Assembly: GCA_032718475.1 (NCBI GenBank)
Contig: JAUCBJ010002167.1
Coordinates: 1-64,000 of the forward strand
Direction of reading: 5' to 3'
From: Nemertoderma westbladi
Taxonomy: Eukaryota; Xenacoelomorpha; Nemertodermatida; Nemertodermatidae
DNA: 64,000 nt
Shown here: piece by piece, positions 31,180-41,936 of the stretch
Layout: each line of letters starts with the position of its first letter
How positions within the stretch are numbered: the first letter of the stretch is position 1
The notes under the pieces: generated by a model
What the model was told of the DNA's origin: nothing
Databases searched by the model: none
The model's input: the letters and a program-made list of their open reading frames with translations, nothing else
Translations under genes and position numbers: made by a program

Positions 31180-34033
31180 ATATTAATACGCGCTCTCTGC
31201 GTCACAAAGCAGATTATTTACGTGATTTTATGGATGAAAATAATATTGATATTTTGGCTGTCACTGAGTCATGGTTGTCAGGTAATGATGATGACATACC
31301 AGTTGAAAATACTTTAACTAGTGATCTGATCTACAGGTTCCAACAAAACCCTAGAATCTATAGTCAAATTGCTCAAAGCGGGGGTGGAATAGCTTGTGTG
31401 TCAAAAATTCAGCTTGATCTGAAGGATAAAACAGATAAATCATTACAATACAAATCCTTCGAATTTATGGAGCTAACCTGTAGTAAATCCGATACCTTAA
31501 TTCGAATTATCATCATCTATAGAATACATCCAACAACTAAAAATAAGCTCACTGTCGACAATTTTATTACTGAATTCTCAGATTTTATGCAATGTATTGT
31601 CCTTGCCCCTGGTGAACTAATAATGATAGGAGATTTCAACTTTCACATGAACGATATAATCAATAATAAGGACGCAATGGAGTTCAATGAGTTGTGTAAT
31701 TGCTTTGGCCTAATCCAACTCGTTACTGAACCTACTCATCGATGTGGTAACACTTTGGATTTGATCTTAGTACGTGATGAAACCAGTTTGGATATTAATA
31801 ATGTAAATGTCAAGGACATAGGTCTTTCAGATCATTTTCCTGTTCAATTTACTTTTCTTCACAGAACACCTAAAATAAAAGAAGATTGGACCAGAACAAG
31901 AAACTTAAAATCTATTAATATCAATGTATTATTGCCAGACATTCAACAAAGTACATTATTTAATCAGGCTGATGACCCAAGTGATATAAATGAATTTGCT
32001 GCAAATTTTGATAATGTATTATTGAATATCTTAGATAAGCACGCTCCTTTACGCCAGAAATCGTCAAAGCCACGAACAATCTGTGGAAAATGGTACACCA
32101 CAGAAATAGCTCAAGCAAAGCGTGTCAGAAGGCAATTGGAAAGACACTATCGGAAGTCTAAATTAACTTGCGATTTACTTATATATCGTGATCACTGTCG
32201 GAAATTGTCAAAGTTAATTGATAACACAAAGAGAGACTACTATAAAGGCATCATAGAAGCTGGTGGTGGTGATCAACGGGTTTTATACAAGACAATTCAA
32301 TTTTTAGTGTCCCCCAACAGTGCAAATGTGCTGCCATCTCGTGATAATGATATGATGTTATGCAAAGATTTTTCAAAATTCTTTGATACTAAAATCCAAG
32401 AAATGAAGGAAGGAATATGAAGGATATGCTGGAATTAGTGATTGTGAAAATGAGAAGGATGTATCTGTATCACAAAGTAACATCACCTCTTCAAGCGAGC
32501 TTTTCACCGAGTTTGAACCAGTAACAGTGCAATCTTTATCTGATCTTGTTAAAACAACACCAATAAAAACCGGTCCCGGAGATCCCCTACCTTCTACAAT
32601 CCTGAAGGGTTGCATCCACTTATTAATTTCAGTGTTTGTATTAATCATCAACTTATCACTCTCTACTGCAAATGTACCGATCCTCTTCAAGGAGTCAATA
32701 TTACGGCCCCTTATTAAGAAAGTGCGCCTTGATCCAAATGTTCTAAACAACTTCAGACCAATATCTAATCTAAAGTATATAGCTAAACTCACGGAGAGAG
32801 TAGTTGCAAGACAGTTAATGCATCATTTAACTATAAACTCACTACATAAACCTTTTCAGAGTGCCTATCGTAGCACACACAGTGTTGAGACCGCCTTATT
32901 GCGTGTAAATAACGACGTTTTACGATGCATTGATGATGGTGAGAGTGTTATTTTGATAATGCTAGATCTATCCGCTGTTTTCGATTCGATCGATCATGAT
33001 ATATTGCTTTCCACTCTAAAGAACGATTTTGGTATCTACGGCCAGACTCTAAATTGGTTCAAATCTTATTTGTCAGATCGGACACAGAAGGTTCAGATAG
33101 GCTCAGCACAATCTGCTTCCAGAACATTGCGGTATGGTGTACCACAAGGTTCGGTACTTGGACCCCTGCTTTTCACACTGTATACTCGGTCACTATCCCG
33201 CGTTATTGCTAAATATGGTCTTGGGTATCATTTGTATGCCGTCGATACACAAATATATATTTCGTTCAAGCGTGAAAACTTGTCTAATGCGATTGTATAA
33301 TTGAAGTAAAGCAATGGATGACTAGACACTGGATGAAGATGAACCCTGACAAAACAGAATTCATGGTATGTCAGTCAAAGTTCTCCCAACTAGTGCCAAC
33401 TCAAAGTTTGCATATTGAAAATAACCAGGTGTTTAATACTTCCTCTGCACGGAATATTGGCTTTGTTGTCGATCAACATATGATGTTTGATAAACAAATC
33501 TCTAATGTGGTTCGTAGTTGCTTTCATCAACTGAGAAACTTGTCGCGCATACAGTTATACCTACCTACATATCATCTAGATTGGACTCCAATAATGCTCT
33601 TTATTTCGGATTATCCAATAAGTCCATAAAGCGATTACAATACGTCCAAAACTGTGCTGCGCGGTTATTATGTAAAATCGGTAGGAGGGATCATATTACA
33701 CCAGTTTTAAAGCAATTACATTGGTTGCCAGTTAAGCGTAGAATCGACTTCAAGATCGCAATGACTGTTTTTAAATGTTTGCATGGCCTAGCACCACAAT
33801 ATTTAACGGATCTTCTCAATAGATATGAACCACCTCGTGATTTGCGATCTGGATCTGCTAATTTATTGTCTGTCCCGAGATATAATCTTAGCAACTATGG
33901 ACGCCGAGCATTCTCTATTGCGGGCCCACTAGTCTGGAATGCACTCCCGAGTGAATTGCGGCACATTAACTCATTAACACTATTTAAATCGCGTCTTAAG
34001 ACACACCACTTCATTGAAGAATACCAATCGTGA
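31180..34033 (+). pseudogene. L2 ORF2 (endonuclease and reverse transcriptase), frameshifted
   Basis: Endonuclease at 31180-32420: NTRSLRHKADYLRDF, AVTESWLSG, IGDFNFHM and GLSDHFPVQF. RT at 32430-33300: NFRPISNLKYIAKL, FQSAYRSTHSVETALL, LDLSAVFDSIDHDIL, GVPQGSVLGPLLFTLY. The catalytic YADD is mutated to YAVD. C-terminus at 33318-34033: LQYVQNCAARLLCKI, LHWLPVKRRIDFKI, YGRRAFSIAGPLVWNALP. These are L2 signatures. Frameshifts lie near 32420, 33300 and 33560, so there are four frame segments. The element cannot retrotranspose by itself. Confidence 0.9.
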
Positions 34034-34264
34034 AAGGGAGGCTACATTTTCGAATTTATAATTGTAATTAGTAATTACCTATCACCTGCTGCACGTTTTT
34101 AAAGTTTTTTAAATCAAATATTTATTTTAACTGAACTCACCTTAGTAGATCGCTAAGTGATTTAATCTTTGGATTATTTTAAAAACTGGTACCTGGACTC
34201 ATTTTTAGAAATAAAAGCGCTTAGAGCTTAAATGTCTTATTTTGGTATTAGCGCTATATAAATA
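34034..34264 (+). other. L2 3' UTR with terminal AGCGC hairpin
   Basis: Untranslated end of the L2. It contains AAAAGCGCTTAGAGC and, some 35 bp on, TTAGCGCTATATAAAT, which can pair through AGCGCT. This resembles the RT-recognised 3' stem of L2/CR1 elements. The ATT tail resumes at 35756 after Tc1. Confidence 0.65.
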
Positions 34265-34266
34265 TA

Positions 34267-35753
34267 CAGTCGTGGCCAAAAGTCTTGCACCATAGTAGAT
34301 TTGTAATGGGTTTTAACTACGTGTATATGAATATATTGAATTTAATGCGTTTTTATGTCATAACCAAATAAGATATCAGGTTACAGGACATAATGGAATG
34401 TTTCTGACTCTATTTATTCCAAGTGTGACATGTGATAGGTGTCAGTACCCACATTGGTAGGCCTACAGCTACGCCATACCTACTGCAGTACTGGTAGGTT
34501 GTTTAGATTTCTACTGTGATCTTGTTGCAAGTTACTGCAATTACTAGCTGCAATGGTTAAGAAAGCTTTAATCTCATTGGAGAAACGCGGGAAGGCAGTT
34601 GCGTTGAAGGAGGAGGGCTATACTCTCCTATATACTCCTATAGTTGGTAAGCGTTTGGGAATCAGTCACACATCAGTTTCACGACTAGTGGGGAAGGAAT
34701 GTGTTCATGGAACATTGGCGGATCGACCCCGATCTGGAAGACCACGTGTTACTTCTAAGTATACCGATAATAGAATACGGCGAGCAGCAGTGAAATCTCC
34801 AACCATCACTTCTGCTGCCATCCAGGGATCATTAGGCCTCCTTTCAACTGATAATCAGCCAAGTGTCCGCACTATTCGAAGGCGGTTGGTGGAAGAGTTC
34901 GACCTCAGGTCACATAGGGCTGCAAAGAAACCCCTTCTAACGGCGAAGAATCGAAAGGACCGATTAGAATTTTGTGAAAAGTATAAAGACTGGGGAACAG
35001 AAGATTGGGACAAAGTAATGTTTTCGGATGAAAGTAACTTCCTGCAGTTTGGGCGAGTGGCAAAGAACGTTAGACGCCCTGTAAACGAGCGTTATAATCC
35101 ACATTATATTTCGCCAACTGTTAAGAATCCTCCTCACATCATGGTCTGGGGCGCTTTCACCTCACAAGGACGGGGGCCACTATGGTTTCTGCCAAAAGGT
35201 ACCACCATGAACTCGAAAGTGTACCTGAAGATGCTGCAGGAGAAGTTGGCCACCCACATGGAAATAACAGGTGCCACAACGTTCCAGCAGGATGGTGCTC
35301 CTTGCCATACTGCTGGGATCGTGAAGAAGTGGATTGGGGATCAAGGGATCGTGCCATTAATGTGGCCAGGGAATAGCCCTGACCTCAATCCTATTGAGAA
35401 CCTTTGGGTCATAATGAAGGCTAAGGTAGCACAGAAGCGCCCTAGTAGTATGGCTGAACTAATTAATATAATAAAGCGGGTGTGGGTACTGGAGATATCA
35501 CAAGATTATTGTAGAAACTTAATTCACAGTATGCCGTGCCGTATAGAGTCAGTCATCATAAATAAAGGCCTACACACTAAATACTGATACCACAGTACCT
35601 GATAACTTGCAGACTAGTATAATTGTGTTATATCTATAATTTGAACATATATACATATATAAATACAGTTATTTATATACAAAAAACATTATTTAACTTA
35701 TACTATAAAACATACCAAATTGGCTTTTGGTGCAAGACTTTTGGCCACGACTG
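34267..35753 (+). mobile_element. Tc1-type DNA transposon, apparently intact
   Basis: A 1487-bp element with perfect 26-bp terminal inverted repeats (34267-34292 and 35728-35753, starting CAGTCGTGGCCAAAAGTCTT) and TA duplications at 34265-34266 and 35754-35755. It carries one uninterrupted transposase frame. It sits in the AT-rich tail of the L2. Confidence 0.97.
34553..35587 (+). CDS. tnpA: Tc1 family transposase (DD34E)
   Basis: 344 codons from ATG to stop, the usual length for Tc1 transposases. The N-terminus has paired-like helix-turn-helix regions (residues about 10-50 and 70-115). The catalytic triad is Asp158 in MFSDESNF, Asp247 in QQDGAPCH and Glu282 in NPIENLW, with 34 residues between the last two. 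It cuts and pastes the element at TA sites in the nucleus, binding the 26-bp TIRs. No frameshift or missing key residue was seen, so the protein may be active. Confidence 0.95.
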   Translation: MVKKALISLEKRGKAVALKEEGYTLLYTPIVGKRLGISHTSVSRLVGKECVHGTLADRPRSGRPRVTSKYTDNRIRRAAVKSPTITSAAIQGSLGLLSTDNQPSVRTIRRRLVEEFDLRSHRAAKKPLLTAKNRKDRLEFCEKYKDWGTEDWDKVMFSDESNFLQFGRVAKNVRRPVNERYNPHYISPTVKNPPHIMVWGAFTSQGRGPLWFLPKGTTMNSKVYLKMLQEKLATHMEITGATTFQQDGAPCHTAGIVKKWIGDQGIVPLMWPGNSPDLNPIENLWVIMKAKVAQKRPSSMAELINIIKRVWVLEISQDYCRNLIHSMPCRIESVIINKGLHTKY

Positions 35754-35773
35754 TATATATTATTATTATTATT

Positions 35774-36587
35774 AAGCCAAATGAAGTCCGGGTAGTCTTT
35801 GACGGTTCTGCCTTATATAAAGGCCAGTCGTCCCTGAACTCAGAACTATTGCCAGGACCCAATCTATTACAATCTTTGTTGGGGATATTATTAAGATTAC
35901 GGCATACTCCATTGCGTTTACTTCCCTAAAGCAGTCATTGATAACAACAAGAAAGATATTTATATGGACGACAACATCAAGTCCACAACAATGTTTAAGG
36001 AAGCGATAGAAGTGGCAATGGGTCCAGTCAAGTGCTTACAAAAGGGTGGATTTAGATTAACCAAATTCATCAACAACTCCCAAGAGTTTCTTGATAAGTA
36101 AGTGAATGAAGAAGTAAAGACTTAGGCCTCATTAAGGATGACCTACCTGAGACTAAAACACTAGGTTTGAAGTGGGATACCATGAGAGACGTAATGTTTT
36201 TCCAGTTGAAACAGCGCGACAATCCCGTTTGAACCAAAAGGATTTGTCTGAGTATTCTGAGCACCTACTTCGACCCTTAGGATTTATCAGTCCAGTGATC
36301 CTAGTTGCTCGGAACTTAGTACAGCAGATGTGGTTAGAAAACCACTCTTGGGACGACCCGCTACAAGGAAAACTGTTAGCCAAATGGATGAAGTGGGAAG
36401 ACTCGCTTCCAGCTATAGAGGATTTTAAGATATCTCGCTCATATATTGGACACATTCTCCCCTCGTATTCCTATCAACACCATGTTATTGGAGACATTTG
36501 CAATATTGGAATAGGCATGGTAGCTTATTTTAGAGTGGAAACTCCAATGGGAATCAAGGTCTCACTCATAGCTTCTAAATCTTTTAT
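35774..36587 (+). pseudogene. BEL-2 part 2 (RT to start of RNase H)
   Basis: Broken plus-strand frames: KPNEVRVVFDGSALYKG and ELLPGPNLLQSLLGILLRLR (RT start), KDIYMDDNIKST (the YVDD motif changed to YMDD), a linker near 36170-36450, and NIGIGMVAYFRVE with IASKSF (RNase H start). The frame is cut at 36587 by the Gypsy element and resumes at 41937. Confidence 0.8.
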
Positions 36588-36747
36588 TGTTGTATATGTA
36601 TTAGGCCATGGATTTTATCTGTCTGTATGTGTACCTTCTATCTATATATATACCGGTACCTAAGTTGAGAATATTATATATATCAGTCAGTCTGTCAGTC
36701 AGACTACTTATCTTGTTATGTATGAACTATGGTTCAACAACACAGCA
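36588..36747 (+). repeat. Gypsy 5' LTR
   Basis: A short 160-bp LTR starting TGTTGTATATG and ending CACAGCA. Identical to 41772-41931. It contains TATATATATACCGG and a following ATCAGTCAGTC, which could be TATA and initiator sequences. Confidence 0.95.
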
Positions 36748-36766
36748 TGGCGCAGTCAGTGTTTAG
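36748..36766 (+). other. Gypsy primer-binding site
   Basis: TGGCGCAGTCAGTGTTTAG begins directly after the LTR and starts with the TGG expected opposite a tRNA CCA end. The tRNA species is not determined. Confidence 0.7.
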
Positions 36767-37056
36767 ATATTCGAACTCTACTGATCTTTTAATTTTAAAT
36801 CATCTACATATACTCTACCGCCTGCTATAAGGGGGGCTGTTCACATAACCACTATACTGGTACCGGTAAAAACGTACTGCTGAACCTGCCAGATTCTCCA
36901 CTACCGGTACCAACTTCGCGAACGTTGATATAGGCCTACATAATTACCGACCAATCCGCCAGACTAGCCTAGTAGCCTATGCCAGGCCTATTTATCTACA
37001 TCCATAAACAATAAACAGTAGGCCTAAGCCACTTACGGTTCGGTAAACTTATACTG

Positions 37057-40000
37057 ATGATGGAGAGAACGCTAGATGAGACTCTCCAACTCTCCAATGA
37101 TGAGATAGAACAGCTATCTCGTGAGGAAATCCACGCGGCATTCGATGTTTTGTCCATGCAGTGGGATTCTAAACAATCAACAGCGCGAATGTGTAGTATG
37201 CTAAAAGTGGCAATACAAAAACACCACGATAACATTACAGCTATGTCTAAGGAAGATTCAAGAGGAGCCTACCGGCAACATCCAGTAGAACAGGATTCGG
37301 ATACGCTATCTATGATGCAGAGGATGTTTGCACACATGCTGCAACAACGTGAAGAAGACAGGAGGCACCAGGAGCAGGAAAGTCGAATCCGGGATGAAGA
37401 AATGAAGTCTCTTCTACAATCACTTCGACTTCCTTCTTCTTCAGGCACTGATGGAACTCCAAGAGGCGGGGATCCAATAAACCCTGTAAGAAATCCTCGA
37501 GATACAGTTAAAGCAACTGCTAAAATCCCAGACACCTTAATGGATACTGTGGACTACAAAACATTTAAACGTTGGGAACCATCCTGGGCCAATTATGAAA
37601 CTGTGGTTAAACTTCGCGAACGCACCAGAGAGGAACAATTAGCAATGTTCTGGTCTTATTGCTCTCCCGATCTTTTGGAACGAATTAAAACAATTATGAG
37701 AATCCCACAGGACACTGAGATGACTCTCAAAGAAGTTCTCATCCAAATCCGACTATACTTAAAGGGAAAATGCAATGTAGCAGTAGACCGTTTTCAACTG
37801 GTAAGGCGAACCCAAAAGGATCGAGAATTATTTGATGATTATTATTTAAAATTGCGCGAATTGGCTGACACCGCCGAATTAGCGTCAATGACTCAAGACG
37901 ATTGGCTCACTACACTTATAACCTGTGGCATAAATGACGATGAAGTACGCCAAGAGTTATTGAGTAAAAAGCCAGCTTTAACCCTAGACGAGACCTTAAC
38001 TCTCTGTCGGAACATGGAGACAGCAAAGCAGGATGATGAAAAACTCCGATCAGCATCTGGTGGAAAAACAATTAACATTAATAAATCAGGGCAAGAAAAA
38101 GAACATGACAAAAAATTTCGTGGTCGCAGCATGAGCAGGGGTCGGAAATGGGACAGATGGAAGGAACGGAAACAAAGTCACTCTATGGAAAGCACAAACA
38201 TTCAAGCCAAGAAACTTTGTTATTTCTGCGGTGGTAATTATCCCCACCAATATGGGAGACCTTGCCCAGCCTCAGGAAAAACTTGTCGTAAATGCAAGAA
38301 GAAGGGACACTTTGATCGAGCCTGCCTAACATCCACTAGGAATACAGGCGGAGGTGGCAATTCATCCAACAATAAATCAAGTTCAGCTGTTATAATAGCA
38401 CCAACTGATACCAGTAATAAACAGGTAAGCTCTAGAAAGAAACCAATAATTACAGTAAACGTTTATACATTGAATAATACATTCCTAGGCGAACAATGTA
38501 TTACAGCCGACACTGGTGCTCAGGCCACTGTATCTGGTATTTCAATGTTAACTAGTCTTGGCATCGATGAATCAAAGTTAAATAAATTTCATGAAACTGT
38601 TGAAGGTGTTAATGGATCCAAATTAGACGTGATTGGATGCTTTGACTTATTTATTATGTTGGGATCACAGAAACACAAAGAAACTTTTATTTTTTGTAGA
38701 AATATTCCAGATAAGGATGTTTATATTTCTCTTAGCGCATGTATTGGTTTGGGCTTAGTTTATGAAAACTTCCCAGTACAATTACCCAACATTGTACCTG
38801 CTGTACAAACTTCTACAGCATCACAGCCAGAATTGAATTGTAATAATGTCTCAGAACAAAATTTCATAAAAATTACAGAAACAGAATTATTGTCAAAATT
38901 CTCTGATGTATTTAAATCAAAAGGTGAGTTGCGAGTCATGGGAGGGCCCCCCATGACTATTGAATTACAAGAAAATGCAAAACCGTTTGCAGTTCATACT
39001 GCTAGAACAATACCATTCTCCTATCGTGAAGAGGCAAAGAAATCCATCGATAATATGCTGGAAGCAGGTATTATTGAGCGAATAGGAGACAGGCCAGTGG
39101 CCTGGTGTCATCCCATGGTCTGCGTACCTAAACCATGTGGAGGGATACGCATAACGGCAGATTTTACGAAATTAAATTGCCAAGTAAAACGCCCAGTACA
39201 TAATGCAAAATCACCATTTGATGTGGTATCAGAGATAGCGCCCAATTCTTTGTGGTTTACGAAAGTGGATGCGGCGCATGGGTATTGGCAACTGGCACTG
39301 GATGAAAATAGTCGTGATTATACAACATTTATAACACCCTGGGGGCGATTTAGATATTGCCGTGCCCCAATGGGCTACATTGCCACAGGGGATAGTTTTA
39401 ATCTAAGGGGAGATTTAGCATTCGATGGAATTGAGAATATCCATAAGATAGTAGACGACATTCTCATAGTCGATAAAGATCTTGATACCCATATTCGTCG
39501 TGTTGAAGAACTCTTAGAAAGATGCAGAGAGTTTGGTGTAACTCTCAATCAACGTAAGTTTAAATTAGCACTGCATCGTGTTAAATTCGCAGGTTTTATC
39601 ATATCAACTGATGGCATAGAGGTCGAACCCGATAAAGTAAAGGCCATCAAAGACTTTCCGGAACCCCGAAATATTAGTGAACTGAGATCATTTCTGGGAA
39701 TGGTCAATCAGCTGGGGAACTTCAATGATAAAATATCCGAGGTAACAATACCATTACGTGACTTGCTGAAAACACGTAATGAATACATCTGGCTAGAAAA
39801 TCACTCTATCGCATTTCAGGATGTGAAGAAAGTACTCACAAGTTCCCCAATTTTAGCCCATTTTGATGCGAGTAAAGAAACCCGTATAGAGACAGATGCT
39901 TCAAGACTATACGGTCTGGGGTTCGTTTTGCTTCAAAAACATAGTTCTCAATGGCGATTAGTGTTATGCGGAAGCAGATATTTGAGCGATGCAGAATCGC

Positions 40001-40500
40001 GATATTCGACGATTGAACTAGAGGCTTTAGCCATGAAATACGCAATTACTAAGTGTAACCTATATGTGGCAGGCTTATCCCATTTTGTAGTTGTCACCGA
40101 TCATCGCCCTCTATTGACTATATTCAATAATTATACAATTGGTCAAATCGAAAACGCACGCCTCCAACGAATTAAATCTGATTTACAATCACGATATCAA
40201 TTCTCCGTGGCATGGTGTAAAGGAAAAAATCACTCAATTGCCGATGCTCTCAGCCGGGCTCCAGTAGATAATCCTTCCAATGGCAATGACGAAGACACCC
40301 AACCTCCCCAAAATTCATTGACACATATTGCATTAATTAGTCTAACAGAAGAAAATTATTGCACAGATCCCCTAATTAAAGAATTACAGAAAGCGGCTGA
40401 ACAAGATGAAGATTATCAATCCCTAATACAAGCAATATCTACTGATTTCATTAATCTAAACAAAGCACCAATATGTTCAACAATTTCGATCGATGCATGA
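37057..40500 (+). CDS. gag-pol: Gypsy Gag-Pol (Gag, protease, RT, RNase H)
   Basis: 1147 codons from an ATG some 300 bp after the primer-binding site. Gag occupies residues 1 to about 380, with an acidic helical region. Two zinc clusters follow near 386-421 (CYFCGGNYPHQYGRPCP, then CRKCKKKGHFDRAC), as in Mag-clade elements. Protease has ADTGAQATVSG near 484. RT has LWFTKVDAAHGYWQL and VDDILIVDK near 798. RNase H begins IETDASRLYGLGF near 944, with VVTDHRPL and HSIADALSR. It ends where a one-base shift near 40470-40480 moves the integrase into another frame (40493 onward). Confidence 0.95.
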   Translation: MMERTLDETLQLSNDEIEQLSREEIHAAFDVLSMQWDSKQSTARMCSMLKVAIQKHHDNITAMSKEDSRGAYRQHPVEQDSDTLSMMQRMFAHMLQQREEDRRHQEQESRIRDEEMKSLLQSLRLPSSSGTDGTPRGGDPINPVRNPRDTVKATAKIPDTLMDTVDYKTFKRWEPSWANYETVVKLRERTREEQLAMFWSYCSPDLLERIKTIMRIPQDTEMTLKEVLIQIRLYLKGKCNVAVDRFQLVRRTQKDRELFDDYYLKLRELADTAELASMTQDDWLTTLITCGINDDEVRQELLSKKPALTLDETLTLCRNMETAKQDDEKLRSASGGKTININKSGQEKEHDKKFRGRSMSRGRKWDRWKERKQSHSMESTNIQAKKLCYFCGGNYPHQYGRPCPASGKTCRKCKKKGHFDRACLTSTRNTGGGGNSSNNKSSSAVIIAPTDTSNKQVSSRKKPIITVNVYTLNNTFLGEQCITADTGAQATVSGISMLTSLGIDESKLNKFHETVEGVNGSKLDVIGCFDLFIMLGSQKHKETFIFCRNIPDKDVYISLSACIGLGLVYENFPVQLPNIVPAVQTSTASQPELNCNNVSEQNFIKITETELLSKFSDVFKSKGELRVMGGPPMTIELQENAKPFAVHTARTIPFSYREEAKKSIDNMLEAGIIERIGDRPVAWCHPMVCVPKPCGGIRITADFTKLNCQVKRPVHNAKSPFDVVSEIAPNSLWFTKVDAAHGYWQLALDENSRDYTTFITPWGRFRYCRAPMGYIATGDSFNLRGDLAFDGIENIHKIVDDILIVDKDLDTHIRRVEELLERCREFGVTLNQRKFKLALHRVKFAGFIISTDGIEVEPDKVKAIKDFPEPRNISELRSFLGMVNQLGNFNDKISEVTIPLRDLLKTRNEYIWLENHSIAFQDVKKVLTSSPILAHFDASKETRIETDASRLYGLGFVLLQKHSSQWRLVLCGSRYLSDAESRYSTIELEALAMKYAITKCNLYVAGLSHFVVVTDHRPLLTIFNNYTIGQIENARLQRIKSDLQSRYQFSVAWCKGKNHSIADALSRAPVDNPSNGNDEDTQPPQNSLTHIALISLTEENYCTDPLIKELQKAAEQDEDYQSLIQAISTDFINLNKAPICSTISIDA

Positions 40501-41263
40501 TCAACTATACTTGGACAATGGGCTGGTATTATATGGCACACGCCTGGTAATCCCTAAATCTCATCAGAAAGAAATATTAAACAGGTTACATGCCTCACAC
40601 CAGGGCATTATACGCACAAAACAGAGGGCGCGTTCAGCAATATTCTGGCCAGGCATAAACAACGAGATTACGCAAATGATAAACTTGTGTCAACTATGTC
40701 AGGAACGTAGACAGAGTTTACCAAAAGAGACAATGTTATCCGATAATACAACAACTAGACCCTTTGAATCAGTATCTGCTGATTTGTTTCACTTAGGAGG
40801 GCGTCTATATCTCGTTTACTGTGATAGGTTCTCAGGATACCCTTGTGTTGCGGAATGGGCACATGATCCTAACGCATCGCAGGTAATTCAAGTTATAAGA
40901 AAATGGTTTGTAGATACTGGTGTTCCAGTAACTTTGAGAACAGATGGAGGCCCACAGTTTGCCTCCTCAAAATTCCGCGACTTTTTGAAACGTTGGGGCG
41001 TCAATTGGACTCCTAGTACACCACATTATCATCAAAGTAATGGGCATGCAGAAATATCAGTAAAGACAATAAAGAATATGCTTGCCAAGATGCCTACCAC
41101 CCATATTGATAGCGAAGAATTTGCAGAGGCATTACAAGAACTTAGAAATACTCCTAGGGCAGATGGAAAGTCCCCTAATCAAATATTATTCGGTTTTAAT
41201 CTACGCTCCCGAATACCTGTCCATCAGAGTACATTCTCAAAAAAAATGGCAGGACCTATCTGA
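40493..41263 (+). CDS. pol: Gypsy integrase (separated by frameshift)
   Basis: 256 codons in a frame offset from the main pol, beginning with DQLYLDNGLVLYGTRLVIP, the usual junction before integrase. It has an H/C zinc domain (LHASHQGIIR, CQLCQERR). The catalytic residues are in SADLFHLGG (D), LRTDGGPQF (D) and HYHQSNGHAEISVK (E). It would insert the cDNA. The overlap with the preceding frame looks like a recent one-base indel, not a designed overlap. It ends early at a run of eight A (about 41239-41246), where the frame slips again. Confidence 0.9.
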   Translation: MHDQLYLDNGLVLYGTRLVIPKSHQKEILNRLHASHQGIIRTKQRARSAIFWPGINNEITQMINLCQLCQERRQSLPKETMLSDNTTTRPFESVSADLFHLGGRLYLVYCDRFSGYPCVAEWAHDPNASQVIQVIRKWFVDTGVPVTLRTDGGPQFASSKFRDFLKRWGVNWTPSTPHYHQSNGHAEISVKTIKNMLAKMPTTHIDSEEFAEALQELRNTPRADGKSPNQILFGFNLRSRIPVHQSTFSKKMAGPI

Positions 41264-41627
41264 TGAAAATGAAGAAAAAGATACCGATACTGCAAATGAT
41301 TTGTATAATATATCATATTATAACGCCACAGCACATGACTTAAAACCATTCCGGGTTGGCGATAAAGTCCGGATTCAAGATCCATCAAACAAACGGTGGG
41401 TCAAGACAGGGGAAATCGTAGCAGTTGGGAAGAGGCGAGATTACATGGTAAAACTCACCTCTGGAAGGACATATTGGCGGAACCGAAGGTTTTTACGCCA
41501 CAACTATATACCAATCGATAACAATCGAACTGATGATCACTCGAACGAACCCAACAGTGAATCATTTATACGCAAACCCTATGAACTACGTAATAAAAAG
41601 AAGCATGTAACATTCAATATAGAATAA
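41240..41627 (+). CDS. Gypsy integrase C-terminal tail (after second frameshift)
   Basis: The frame open to 41627 continues the integrase after the A8 run: KPFRVGDKVRIQDPSNKRW, TGEIVAVGKRRDYMVKL and RRFLRHNYIP, a C-terminal SH3-like fold region. No chromodomain is seen. A homopolymer error in the sequence could equally explain the shift. Confidence 0.75.
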
Positions 41628-41759
41628 TTGTTATTATCATCTTACATGAGTTATACTTTCAGTTTTAAAGTTAAAGGAAAACATATGCAATAACCTATCA
41701 TATAACTGTATTATTTGAAATGGTGATGGGTTTGTCTTATATATATTTTGTAAACATTT

Positions 41760-41771
41760 GAAAAGGGGAGT
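41760..41771 (+). other. Gypsy polypurine tract
   Basis: GAAAAGGGGAGT directly precedes the 3' LTR. Confidence 0.75.
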
Positions 41772-41931
41772 TGTTGTATATGTATTAGGCCATGGATTTT
41801 ATCTGTCTGTATGTGTACCTTCTATCTATATATATACCGGTACCTAAGTTGAGAATATTATATATATCAGTCAGTCTGTCAGTCAGACTACTTATCTTGT
41901 TATGTATGAACTATGGTTCAACAACACAGCA
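41772..41931 (+). repeat. Gypsy 3' LTR
   Basis: Identical to 36588-36747 at a constant offset of 5184 bp; followed by TSD TTTAT. Confidence 0.95.
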
Positions 41932-41936
41932 TTTAT

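Larger units (their letters stand above)
28522..35773 (+). mobile_element. L2-clade LINE with ORF1 and ORF2, itself interrupted by Tc1
   Basis: Full-length-like L2 element on the plus strand: a short 5' region, ORF1 (28622), a repeat-rich ORF1 extension, ORF2 with endonuclease and RT, and a 3' end with the AGCGC stem (AAAAGCGCTTAGAG to TATTAGCGCTATATAAAT) and an ATT microsatellite tail. The Tc1 element sits inside that tail. A possible 5-bp TSD AAGCC (28517-28521, 35774-35778) flanks it. The target is the RT of BEL-2. Confidence 0.8.
36588..41931 (+). mobile_element. Ty3/Gypsy retrotransposon, Mag-like, very young
   Basis: A 5344-bp element. The 160-bp LTRs (36588-36747 and 41772-41931) look identical base for base, with TG/CA ends. 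The 5-bp TSD TTTAT lies at 36583-36587 and 41932-41936. A primer-binding site follows the first LTR and a purine tract precedes the second. Gag-Pol is encoded in one long frame with two single-step frameshifts in the integrase part. It inserted into BEL-2 RNase H. Confidence 0.97.
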
